The notes under the pieces: model-generated
Databases searched by the model: none
Seen by the model: the letters and a program-made list of their open reading frames with translations, nothing else
Told to the model about the DNA's origin: nothing
Shown: positions 1-6,963 of the stretch, in pieces
How the letters are laid out: each line of letters opens with the position of its first letter
Position numbering within the stretch: the stretch's first letter is position 1
Made by a program: the position numbers and the translations under genes
Source: JBBRXZ01 sp038232415
Lineage (GTDB): Bacteria; Patescibacteriota; Saccharimonadia; Saccharimonadales; UBA4665
DNA length: 18,760 nt
Assembly: GCA_038232415.1 (NCBI GenBank)
Contig: JBBSHY010000018.1
Coordinates: 1-18,760, forward strand
Direction of reading: 5' to 3'

Positions 1-546
1 GGCCGTGGCCAAGCCTAGTTTTTTAGCCAGTCTGCGAACCTCCGGTTTTTCTAGCTCGCCTATAGGCATCAGGCTTTTTCTGAGGGCTTCTTCCGTCACA
101 CGATAGAGAAAATAAGATTGGTCTTTGTTTTTATCGAGACCGGTTAGAAGTTGGCCGTCTTTACTTCGGGCGTAATGGCCGGTCGCAATTATATCGGCAC
201 CGTCTGCTAAAGCTGTTTCCAGGAATAACTTAAACTTTACCTCCTGGTTGCACATAATATCAGGGTTAGGCGTTCGGCCGGCTTGATATTCGGCTAGCAT
301 ATAATCAACGACTTTGTGGCGATATTCAGTTTCAAAATCATATAATTTGAAGCCAATGCCAAGCTGGACCGCTACGCGCTTGGCGTCCATGTAATCTTCT
401 TTCCAGGGGCAAACAAAGCCGGGCAGATCCTGGCTCCAGTTTTTCATATATACGCCAGTAACGTCATAATCTTGCTCTTTTAGAAGAGCAGCGGTTACTG
501 ACGAATCAACGCCGCCCGACATACCGACATATACTTTCTTAGACAT
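1..546 (-). CDS. mnmA: tRNA-specific 2-thiouridylase MnmA (partial, C-terminus beyond window)
   Basis: MnmA uses ATP and relayed sulfur to make 2-thiouridine at the wobble position of tRNAs for Lys, Glu and Gln in the cytoplasm. The first 182 codons are present, about half of a usual 350-370 aa protein. The PP-loop SGGVDSS lies near residues 10-16. The segment TPNPDIMCNQEVKF contains the first catalytic cysteine, and ATGHYAR follows. The second catalytic cysteine would be outside the window. The frame is open through base 1. The ATG at 546-544 has no Shine-Dalgarno sequence but has a TAAAAT hexamer 7 nt upstream, so the message may be leaderless. The gene lies just downstream of atpC, with a hairpin between them. 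The cysteine desulfurase at 6964-8121 is a plausible sulfur source. The identification is firm. Confidence 0.96.
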   Translation of the reverse strand, partial: MSKKVYVGMSGGVDSSVTAALLKEQDYDVTGVYMKNWSQDLPGFVCPWKEDYMDAKRVAVQLGIGFKLYDFETEYRHKVVDYMLAEYQAGRTPNPDIMCNQEVKFKLFLETALADGADIIATGHYARSKDGQLLTGLDKNKDQSYFLYRVTEEALRKSLMPIGELEKPEVRRLAKKLGLATA

Positions 547-553
547 AGCGTCT

Positions 554-559
554 ATTTTA
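554..559 (-). promoter_or_regulatory. Putative -10 element of mnmA (leaderless start)
   Basis: The minus strand reads TAAAAT followed by 7 nt and the mnmA ATG. A start site 7 nt after the hexamer would fall on the A of the ATG. No good -35 is seen because the atpC/mnmA hairpin occupies that region. The motif is visible; promoter function is inferred. Confidence 0.4.
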
Positions 560-565
560 ACAAAG

Positions 566-584
566 TAAGCCTGCTTAAGGCTTA
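566..584 (-). terminator. Stem-loop between atpC and mnmA
   Basis: The minus strand has a perfect 7-bp stem, TAAGCCT/AGGCTTA, with a 5-nt loop, starting at the atpC stop codon and followed by CTTTGTT. It could be a weak terminator for the ATP synthase operon or a processing site. The T tract is interrupted, so read-through into mnmA is possible. Confidence 0.4.
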
Positions 585-956
585 TACGTCAAGGAAGACT
601 ATGACCTGGTCAGCTTTGACGTGCATGATACCGCCGGAAATAAGAATTTTATGTTCGCCTTCTTTAGTAGTACGAATGATCACTTCGCAAGGCAGCAATA
701 GTGAAATGAAATTATGATGATGAGGCAGAATATCAAAGACGCCGGTACTATTCTCAGCTGTAACACTTAAGGCAAAGCCGTCGTAATACTTATGAAAAGG
801 TGAATGTACCTGAACGTGCATACTGAGCTGACCCTTATTGCCGGCATGGCTAAAGTCCTTGGCCGCCCGGGTTTGTTCTTCATTTTCTTCCGTCTGCAGA
901 AGAGTCTCCTGTTCACTAATCACCTGTTGCTCGTCAACCTTCGAACTGTCGCTCAC
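582..956 (-). CDS. atpC: F1 ATP synthase epsilon subunit, lacking the C-terminal helical domain
   Basis: Epsilon forms part of the central rotor stalk with gamma. Residues about 45-124 match the N-terminal beta-sandwich domain: MHVQVHSPFHKYYDGFA, then VFDILPHHHNFISLL, ending GGIMHVKADQVIVFLDV. The protein stops where the two inhibitory C-terminal helices of bacterial epsilon would begin. It also carries a polar, Gln/Glu-rich N-terminal extension of about 45 residues. The start is a GTG overlapping the atpD stop as GTGA, and TGAGGAAA lies a suitable distance upstream, which supports the long form. The internal ATG at residue 46 has no comparable SD. It is the last gene of the operon. The family call is secure; the role of the extension is unknown. 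Confidence 0.88.
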   Translation of the reverse strand: MSDSSKVDEQQVISEQETLLQTEENEEQTRAAKDFSHAGNKGQLSMHVQVHSPFHKYYDGFALSVTAENSTGVFDILPHHHNFISLLLPCEVIIRTTKEGEHKILISGGIMHVKADQVIVFLDV

Positions 957-2257
957 ACCACTATTTCCTCAACACTTTTCAGAGTCTGCTCACGGGTAAA
1001 GAAGTCACCAGGTATGCCCGTATGCTTAGTCATGACATTCATATTCTGTGTAAAATTATCGATGAGTTTTCTGGCCTTGGCATAATCTGTCCGGTCAGCC
1101 GGACTCAGCTCACTCTCGCCGATGATAGCAATAATGCCCCTTAATGACTCATATTTTTGCAATAAAGCCTGTACCTGGACACTGAGCAAATAATGACGGT
1201 CACCGACAATTTCAGGTGTTAGCAATGAAGAGTTTATCTGACCCAGATCAACAGCCGGACGGATACCCTGTTCAGCAACTTTACGCGATAGCACTATGAT
1301 TGAATCCATTTCATGCTGGATAAATTGAACGGCTGGGTCGCTGATATCATCGGCCGGCACATAAATGGTCTGAACCGAGGTAATAGAACCATTTTCATTA
1401 GAGCTCAAACGATCCTGCAAAAGCTTTACATCCGAGAAAATTGTCGGCTCATATCCACCTTCATTCGGTACTTGATCCAGAATAGTGGATAGCTCATTAC
1501 GGGCCTGGATATAACGGAACATATTATCGGCAAAAAACAGAATATCTTTGCCCTGCTCATCACGAAAGTGTTCCGCAGCCGCCACAGCTGAGATACCAAC
1601 CAATGAACGCTGCAATGGATTTTCATTCATCTGAGCGAAGAACATACAAGTATTTTTAAGTAAGTCATTTTCTTTTAGTGTTGTATACAGTTCATGACCT
1701 TCACGTATACGTTCGCCGATACCGGAAAAAAACGACAGGGCGCCGCTATTGCGGGCAATATTATTAATCAGTTCCATAGTCAGTACTGTTTTACCAACGC
1801 CGGCACCGCCTATAATACCGATTTTGCGGCCTTTGACGAATGGCGTAAAAAAATCTATGACCTTAATACCTGTTTCTAATATTTCCGGCTCTGAGATTGA
1901 AAAATCGTCTGTCTGAGTAGCTAGTTTCAAAATATCTTTGTATTTTAAATCGGCACCTTCAACCGCTGGCAGTCCGTCTAGCGGGTCACCCAAGGCATTC
2001 AGCACCCGGCCAATAGTTAGTTCACCGACCGGGATCTCTATGCCTTTATGACTGCGCTCAACCTTCATGCCCTTACTCATTCTGAGATCGCTACGAACAT
2101 TTAAACAAAAGGCCATGCCGCCCGCTTCCAGGTGGTCAACCAACAGCTCGGTATCATAGTTATTTTGAATAACCACCAGCTCATTGACCCCCGGTGAATC
2201 ATCGTCAAACCGGACCCGGACCACTAAATCTTTAATACTGGTAATGACGCCGGCCAT
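953..2257 (-). CDS. atpD: F1 ATP synthase beta subunit (catalytic)
   Basis: This is the catalytic subunit of the F1 hexamer, at 434 aa shorter than the usual 460-480. Visible motifs: ALGDPLDG near residue 88, Walker A GGAGVGKT at 150-157, GERIREG with the catalytic Glu at 182, Walker B ILFFADN at 239-245, and GSITSVQTIYVPADDISDP at 290-308. The DELSEED-like lever reads ESELSPAD. The segment GIRPAVDLG (about 331-339) aligns with GIYPAVDPL of E. coli, so the adenine-stacking Tyr331 appears to be Arg. ATG start; TAATG overlap with atpG upstream and GTGA overlap with atpC downstream. Function is not in doubt; the Tyr-to-Arg change deserves checking. Confidence 0.97.
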   Translation of the reverse strand: MAGVITSIKDLVVRVRFDDDSPGVNELVVIQNNYDTELLVDHLEAGGMAFCLNVRSDLRMSKGMKVERSHKGIEIPVGELTIGRVLNALGDPLDGLPAVEGADLKYKDILKLATQTDDFSISEPEILETGIKVIDFFTPFVKGRKIGIIGGAGVGKTVLTMELINNIARNSGALSFFSGIGERIREGHELYTTLKENDLLKNTCMFFAQMNENPLQRSLVGISAVAAAEHFRDEQGKDILFFADNMFRYIQARNELSTILDQVPNEGGYEPTIFSDVKLLQDRLSSNENGSITSVQTIYVPADDISDPAVQFIQHEMDSIIVLSRKVAEQGIRPAVDLGQINSSLLTPEIVGDRHYLLSVQVQALLQKYESLRGIIAIIGESELSPADRTDYAKARKLIDNFTQNMNVMTKHTGIPGDFFTREQTLKSVEEIVV

Positions 2258-3120
2258 TAGATCTTTACTCCACTCCTGGCTTTTTTCATACCATTGATAA
2301 TTTCTTTTAGACGCTCATCTTTAATTGCCCGGTGTGCCCGGTTATAGGCTAAGTGAAGGTCAGATTTAGCTTCGTCAGCCCGGTCATGCGAAACGCTCAT
2401 AGCCCGGAAACGTGAAGCATACTGGGCCAGCTTTGATTCCAGAATGAGCTGGCTGATGGCAACCTGTATCATGGAACGCTCCAGATGAGCGGCTACGGCG
2501 TAAGTACTTGGTTCAAAAATATAGTTCTTTTCACTAATCACTTCGTCAGGCTTGTCGCTGGCATTGCCCCGTTCACTAACAGCACTGGAAAGCTCAATCC
2601 GCTTAACATCTTGAACCATAAGCGACACATACTTCTGATAAAATACTTTAGTCGAGCTATACTGTTTTATTTCACGAACAATAGGCAGAACGTTTATATT
2701 TTTATCCTTGGTGGGTAATTTAAAATGCTTTTTATACACAACCCCGCGCTGAGCTAACTGCAGAGCGCCATGCCGGCCTATAACTACAATATCATTACTA
2801 TCTTTGTCGTATTCACTTAACATTAGCTGGACGAGTTTCTGGTCGATATCGCCGCTAAAACCGCCTTCCGCAGTGATAATTATGTAGAGCTGTTTATTAA
2901 TTACTGCCGTATCCGACTTGTCACGGCCAAACCTAAAGACATCATTAACCCTTAGCTGGGAGTAAATAGCCCATAACTCACTAAAAAATATAGTCGATTG
3001 CAGCACCTGGTTTTTAATTTGCGAGATACGCATACTGGCAATACCCTCAAAAGCGCCGGTTAGCTCTACCATTGTTGCCATAGCTGCTTCTTCTTGGGCA
3101 ATTTCGTTCAATCTTTTCAT
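2257..3120 (-). CDS. atpG: F1 ATP synthase gamma subunit
   Basis: Gamma is the rotating central shaft of F1. The 287-aa length is typical. The N-terminus reads ELTGAFEGIASMRISQIKNQV, equivalent to the usual ITKAMEMVAASKMRRAQ coiled coil. The C-terminus SDLHLAYNRAHRAIKDERLKEIINGM matches the conserved LAYNRARQAxITxE segment. The middle is poorly conserved, as usual for gamma. The ATG overlaps the atpA stop as ATGA, and its own stop overlaps the atpD start as TAATG, implying translational coupling along the operon. Confidence 0.93.
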   Translation of the reverse strand: MKRLNEIAQEEAAMATMVELTGAFEGIASMRISQIKNQVLQSTIFFSELWAIYSQLRVNDVFRFGRDKSDTAVINKQLYIIITAEGGFSGDIDQKLVQLMLSEYDKDSNDIVVIGRHGALQLAQRGVVYKKHFKLPTKDKNINVLPIVREIKQYSSTKVFYQKYVSLMVQDVKRIELSSAVSERGNASDKPDEVISEKNYIFEPSTYAVAAHLERSMIQVAISQLILESKLAQYASRFRAMSVSHDRADEAKSDLHLAYNRAHRAIKDERLKEIINGMKKARSGVKI

Positions 3121-4586
3121 ACTTTCGCTACGGCTTCCTTTGGCTTATCGTTAGGTACGTCTTTTAGTTCAACCAGAACTGCTGTTTTTAGCTGATCCCG
3201 GACTTTATCATAGTCGTCATCTTTAGACACTTTCTCAGCATATTCATTGGCCTTTTGCTTTAAGGCCTGAATATTGAGATCTTCGCCTTTCCCCAAATTA
3301 AAAACCAGATCAAACATTAGTTGCTGAGCCAATAATGAAAAGGTGTCTGACGGGCTCTGAGTCAAAACTTCAAATATTCGCTTACCTGTCGCCAAGTTTT
3401 GTTGGGCCTCAAGCGCCAGCTCAGAACCAAAATGCGAGAATTCTTCAGCCTGACGGTAATCAGCCAGAAGCTTTAATGTACGCGAAGCAAACTCTTTCTG
3501 ACGCTTATTATGGCCGGCTCCTCCGGCTCTGGTAACACTCAGCCCGTTATTTAAGGCGGGGCGGATACCGGCCCGGAACGTGCTCATATCAAGTATCCAC
3601 TGGCCATCAGTGATAGACATGATGTTAGTTGGTAAATAAGCCGTAATGTCGCCATTGGCAGCGTGCACAATTGGTATACTTGTAAGTGATTTACCGCTTC
3701 TGTCTAGCCGGCCCGCCCGTTCCAACAGGCTGGAGTGGGCATAGAACATATCGCCCGGATAAGAATCGCGGCCGGGGCTGACAGCTGAGAGCAGAGCGAT
3801 TTCGCGATACGCGTGGGCATGACTGGTTAAATCATCATAAATAATAATCGTGTCCTGGTCACACTTTTGCCAAAGATACTCAGCCATTGAACAAGCCACA
3901 TATGGCGCAATATAACTTTTAATCAGAGATTCAAACATAGTCGAGACAACCACTATAGCTTTTTTAAGTCCATCGTTTGCTTGCAGACGGGTCAATAACG
4001 TGTCGACGTCGCTGCGCCGCTTAGCAATCAGGCAATAAACTACTACCTGATCAGTGTTTTTTTGGTTAATTGTCAGCTGTGTCGCCAATGTGCTTTTACC
4101 GGATTTACTGTCTCCCATCATGGCCATCCGCTGGCCGCGGACAATTGGAAATAAGGCATCGATAGCCGTTACGCCGCTTTCCAGCTGATCTTCGAGTAAC
4201 CGCCTTTGATATAGTGGCGGTGCCGCATTAAAGACCGGCCAGACACCATCACTGGCAATGGGTCCTTTGCCGTCCAGAGGATCACCAGTTACTGATACTA
4301 CCCGGCCGATAAAATCTTTGCCTACTTTGCAGACTAGGTCATGATGCTGAAGTACAGCTACCATACCGGTACGCAGACTATCGGTACCTAGGTGCAGCAC
4401 AAGCACATAGTCCGGCTGCACCTCATGAATAAATCCTTTACTGCCATCCTCGAACATCACAAGCGACCGGATAACGCACGGCTGCAGGCCACGAACTTTA
4501 ATCAAAAACCGTTCTACCGCAATAATTTCACCAACCGGGTTACCGTTAGCTACCAAGCCATCAAAGTGTTTGTTACCGGTACTCAC
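3117..4586 (-). CDS. atpA: F1 ATP synthase alpha subunit
   Basis: Alpha forms the non-catalytic nucleotide sites of F1. 489 aa, lacking about 20 residues at the N-terminus compared with E. coli. VSVTGDPLDG lies near 97-106, the P-loop GDSKSGKS at 158-165, and Walker B TIIIYDD at 246-252. PGRDSYPGDMFYAHSSLLERAG spans about 271-292. SVTRAGGAG at 350-358 contains the arginine finger (R353). The usual P-loop is GDRQTGKT, so the conserved Gln is replaced by Lys here. The start is GTG, overlapping the atpH stop as GTGA, with AGGAG about 9 nt upstream, which fixes the start. The C-terminal tail is charged. Confidence 0.96.
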   Translation of the reverse strand: MSTGNKHFDGLVANGNPVGEIIAVERFLIKVRGLQPCVIRSLVMFEDGSKGFIHEVQPDYVLVLHLGTDSLRTGMVAVLQHHDLVCKVGKDFIGRVVSVTGDPLDGKGPIASDGVWPVFNAAPPLYQRRLLEDQLESGVTAIDALFPIVRGQRMAMMGDSKSGKSTLATQLTINQKNTDQVVVYCLIAKRRSDVDTLLTRLQANDGLKKAIVVVSTMFESLIKSYIAPYVACSMAEYLWQKCDQDTIIIYDDLTSHAHAYREIALLSAVSPGRDSYPGDMFYAHSSLLERAGRLDRSGKSLTSIPIVHAANGDITAYLPTNIMSITDGQWILDMSTFRAGIRPALNNGLSVTRAGGAGHNKRQKEFASRTLKLLADYRQAEEFSHFGSELALEAQQNLATGKRIFEVLTQSPSDTFSLLAQQLMFDLVFNLGKGEDLNIQALKQKANEYAEKVSKDDDYDKVRDQLKTAVLVELKDVPNDKPKEAVAKV

Positions 4587-5101
4587 GCCGGTTTCTCCTG
4601 AGCGTTAATAGATAATCTATCCAGCAGAAGCTGGCGTTTTTCAGCAAAGCTCTGCCGGAGTGAAAAATCAAAATACTTATTAGTGCTGCGCACTATACAA
4701 CCGGCACCCATGTTTGGCTGCAACCCGATAGTTATAAGTACAAAAGGATGAATTTCGCTTCTAACCCATAATATAAGTTTCTCAATGAAAATTGCGGATG
4801 GATCGACACTAAAACTGAAGTGTAAGACCGGAGCCTTTGAGCTGATTGATAGTAGAAACTGCTGCAATAACTTGCGATCTACAGCCTGCAGTAAATTAAG
4901 CTTGTTGAGCTGAACGGTCTGATCCATCAATTGGGTAGTTCTGGGCATCTTGATTTCACCCTTTCCTTGTCGCAGTCCTAGCTGCAAAAAGTTGTCGTCT
5001 ATCAATTCCAGCTCACGAGTTAAACGACCGAGATCAGTCGGACTAATTACCAGGATTGGCAAGCCAAGCGTTTTTTTAGATTTTTTGACTTCAGGCACCA
5101 C
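4583..5101 (-). CDS. atpH: F1 ATP synthase delta subunit, divergent
   Basis: Delta links the peripheral stalk (b) to the top of F1. The family signature is seen only in the C-terminal half: QPNMGAGCIVRSTNKYFDFSLRQSF corresponds to the conserved P-x-LxGG-x-V-x-(D/S)-x-S-L stretch. The usual six-helix N-terminal domain is not obvious, so the assignment also relies on position between atpF and atpA. The frame is open back to an ATG at 5140, but that start would overlap atpF by 50 nt. I prefer the GTG at 5101-5099, which has GAGG about 9 nt upstream and overlaps atpF by 11 nt, giving 172 aa. A second GTG follows immediately. Confidence 0.78.
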   Translation of the reverse strand: MVPEVKKSKKTLGLPILVISPTDLGRLTRELELIDDNFLQLGLRQGKGEIKMPRTTQLMDQTVQLNKLNLLQAVDRKLLQQFLLSISSKAPVLHFSFSVDPSAIFIEKLILWVRSEIHPFVLITIGLQPNMGAGCIVRSTNKYFDFSLRQSFAEKRQLLLDRLSINAQEKPA

Positions 5102-5720
5102 TTTGTATGTCCTCGATAATGGCTTGTTTATTAGCCTCAAGGTCAGTCAGAATGTATTCTAGCTGATCGCTTAAGTCAATCTGATTACCGATAGCCGCCA
5201 GTATATAATGATTGATAATTTCGGCCATGTTGTCCTGAAAATGCTTTAATAATTGTTGCTTTTCAGCATGAATTTCCTGCTGAACCTCCTGACCCATAGC
5301 CTCGCGTTGTTCATCAATTGCAGCGTTGGTTTTTTGCAGCGACTCAATCGCCAACTGCTTAGCATCCATAATAGACTGTTCGTACTTATCGAATTCTTCT
5401 TTAAGTTTGCGGGTAATTTCAGTCTTCATGTATTCATTAAGCTGAGAGGTAGTCAGGCGTAAATCCTGTTGCAGGAACATAGCATTTTCACCGATGATCT
5501 TTTCAAAATGCAGACGGCCGCGATTACGCAACTCTTCCCGAAACTCTGAGTTGAAAATGTGTTCTACGTCTTGATCGACAGCTTCCAGGGTAGAATCAGA
5601 CCCGCCTTTATTCTCTTTAGTGCTTTGACCGCTTTTGCCGATTCTGATAGCTAACCAGATAAAAGCAATGCCTGCGCTGCCAAGCGCCGCCAGGATCAAA
5701 ATCAGCCACCATATTGTCAT
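5091..5720 (-). CDS. atpF: F0 ATP synthase b subunit (peripheral stalk)
   Basis: Subunit b anchors the stator in the membrane. One transmembrane helix occupies about residues 3-26 (WWLILILAALGSAGIAFIW). A Gly/Ser/Lys linker follows, then a long Gln/Glu/Lys-rich helical region from about 60 to 185, typical of the stalk coiled coil. At 209 aa it is longer than E. coli b (156 aa). The ATG is preceded by GGGGTAGG. It is the first gene of the operon here: no a (atpB) or c (atpE) gene precedes it, and the 163-nt upstream gap is too short to hold either. The call rests on topology, coiled coil and operon position, since b sequences are poorly conserved. Confidence 0.87.
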   Translation of the reverse strand: MTIWWLILILAALGSAGIAFIWLAIRIGKSGQSTKENKGGSDSTLEAVDQDVEHIFNSEFREELRNRGRLHFEKIIGENAMFLQQDLRLTTSQLNEYMKTEITRKLKEEFDKYEQSIMDAKQLAIESLQKTNAAIDEQREAMGQEVQQEIHAEKQQLLKHFQDNMAEIINHYILAAIGNQIDLSDQLEYILTDLEANKQAIIEDIQSGA

Positions 5721-5758
5721 ATTTGCCTACCCCGTGAAATGCTAAAGCTTCAGGAGTA

Positions 5759-5788
5759 AGTATAGCGCAAACCTGATCTCAATAACAA
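5759..5788 (-). promoter_or_regulatory. Putative promoter of the atp operon
   Basis: The minus strand reads TTGTTA, an 18-nt spacer, then TATACT. It lies about 39 nt before the atpF ATG, giving a leader of roughly 30 nt that includes the GGGGTAGG ribosome-binding site. It supports transcription of the operon starting at atpF. Confidence 0.55.
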
Positions 5789-5883
5789 TCGCTCAAGCCC
5801 TGAATAACTTACGATAAAGTGGCTTAACCTGACGCCAACCGTACAACCACTTCGCTGTTTCACGGCCTATTCGACGGCAAATG

Positions 5884-6900
5884 CTATCTATTACTTAAAA
5901 TTGTAAAAGCTACGTACAGCGCAATACCAATGAGAGAACTGATACCAATATGCTTAGGCCGGAGTAGAAGTTTATTTCGTGGCTCTAAAGCAGCCGCTGC
6001 TATAGAGTCTACAGTGTCTTTAGAGCTGGAAGCTTGCCAAGTATCGGACAATTCTCCTAAATTTTTTATAACTATTCCTGCCATGCTGAATAAATCACTC
6101 AAAGTCTCTTTACTGAAACTCCCTTTATGACTTATGATAAACAGTTTATCGGCTTCCACTTCCACATCGGTTTTGCCAGATCGATCTACCAGATCAGACA
6201 TAAAATCAGGCGTCAGCACTTGCAGCACTTCCCGCTCGGTGCCTGGTAAAACAGTCACTTTAAAATATTTATTAAAGTTACCTTCTACCTGCAGCGACTT
6301 ACCGCCAGGGATTCGGGAAGGTAAGTCACTAAATACACGAAAGTAATCATTACTTTTATTGTCTAATAATATCAGGGGAAATGCTTTTTGCAACATAAAG
6401 TAAAGATTCATAAAAGTATGCGTTGTTTCTGACTTTCCGCTACCAGTTGTATATTCGTAGATAGCCGCACTGAAGGTTAAGCCACTATAGTTGCCAGTAA
6501 ATGCTTGCTTAATCAGCGGGTCATCCCCCACACCAATTAAAGATGTTGCTACATTATCATTTGACAAATATGGAAGTGCCTGCCAGTTATTGTCCGCAAG
6601 AAACTGCCTAAAATGGCGCTCTTCCGCGCGGTGCTGAAAAAAAGCATAAGTCAGCAAGCAGGTAAACATACTTACTATACTAATAAGTGTAGCCCACCCG
6701 AGGAGATGGCCTGGCAGCCCGTTATTATTAGCTAAAGGAATGACTAGGGCGATGCAGACAAAGAATAAAACCGTACTCCCGAGTCCTAGATACAACCAAA
6801 CTTTAATAGAGTCAGACCTGTTCTCAAAGGCAGTGTAGTTTACTTGTGATTGCGGTGGAATAACATTTGACGGCAGTGTTGATTCTGCTAGACTAGCCAT
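5884..6900 (-). CDS. DUF3137-like membrane protein
   Basis: 338 aa. Two transmembrane helices lie near the N-terminus (about 33-56 and 66-88) and a third at the C-terminus (about 318-336), leaving a large soluble domain between them, probably cytoplasmic. The stretch VEGNFNKYFKVTVLPG followed by LQVLTPDFMSDLVD resembles the SLEFNKRFxV...LTPxFMxxL block of the DUF3137 family. No catalytic motif is evident and no function is known. A TACAAT hexamer lies 6 nt before the ATG and there is no SD, so the transcript may be leaderless. It sits between iscS and the atp operon but each neighbour appears to have its own promoter. The family assignment is tentative; the gene itself is solid. Confidence 0.75.
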   Translation of the reverse strand: MASLAESTLPSNVIPPQSQVNYTAFENRSDSIKVWLYLGLGSTVLFFVCIALVIPLANNNGLPGHLLGWATLISIVSMFTCLLTYAFFQHRAEERHFRQFLADNNWQALPYLSNDNVATSLIGVGDDPLIKQAFTGNYSGLTFSAAIYEYTTGSGKSETTHTFMNLYFMLQKAFPLILLDNKSNDYFRVFSDLPSRIPGGKSLQVEGNFNKYFKVTVLPGTEREVLQVLTPDFMSDLVDRSGKTDVEVEADKLFIISHKGSFSKETLSDLFSMAGIVIKNLGELSDTWQASSSKDTVDSIAAAALEPRNKLLLRPKHIGISSLIGIALYVAFTILSNR

Positions 6901-6906
6901 GACTTC

Positions 6907-6936
6907 ATTGTAACCGCTTAACTACATTTCTTTGAA
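6907..6936 (-). promoter_or_regulatory. Putative promoter of the DUF3137-like gene (leaderless)
   Basis: The minus strand reads TTCAAA, an 18-nt spacer, then TACAAT, with 6 nt before the ATG at 6900. No SD is present. Predicted transcription start is at or within one base of the start codon. Confidence 0.45.
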
Positions 6937-6963
6937 ACTATACATTAGGTCAACAGATTATCA

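Noticed and set aside
5102..5140. ATG at 5140 as the atpH start.
   Set aside because: It would overlap atpF by 50 nt; tandem GTG codons at 5101 and 5098 have a well-placed GAGG and a short overlap like the other junctions.
5817..5852. Inverted repeat AAGTGG/CCACTT between the DUF3137-like gene and atpF as a terminator.
   Set aside because: The 24-nt loop, short stem and lack of a T run make it a poor terminator; chance is likely.
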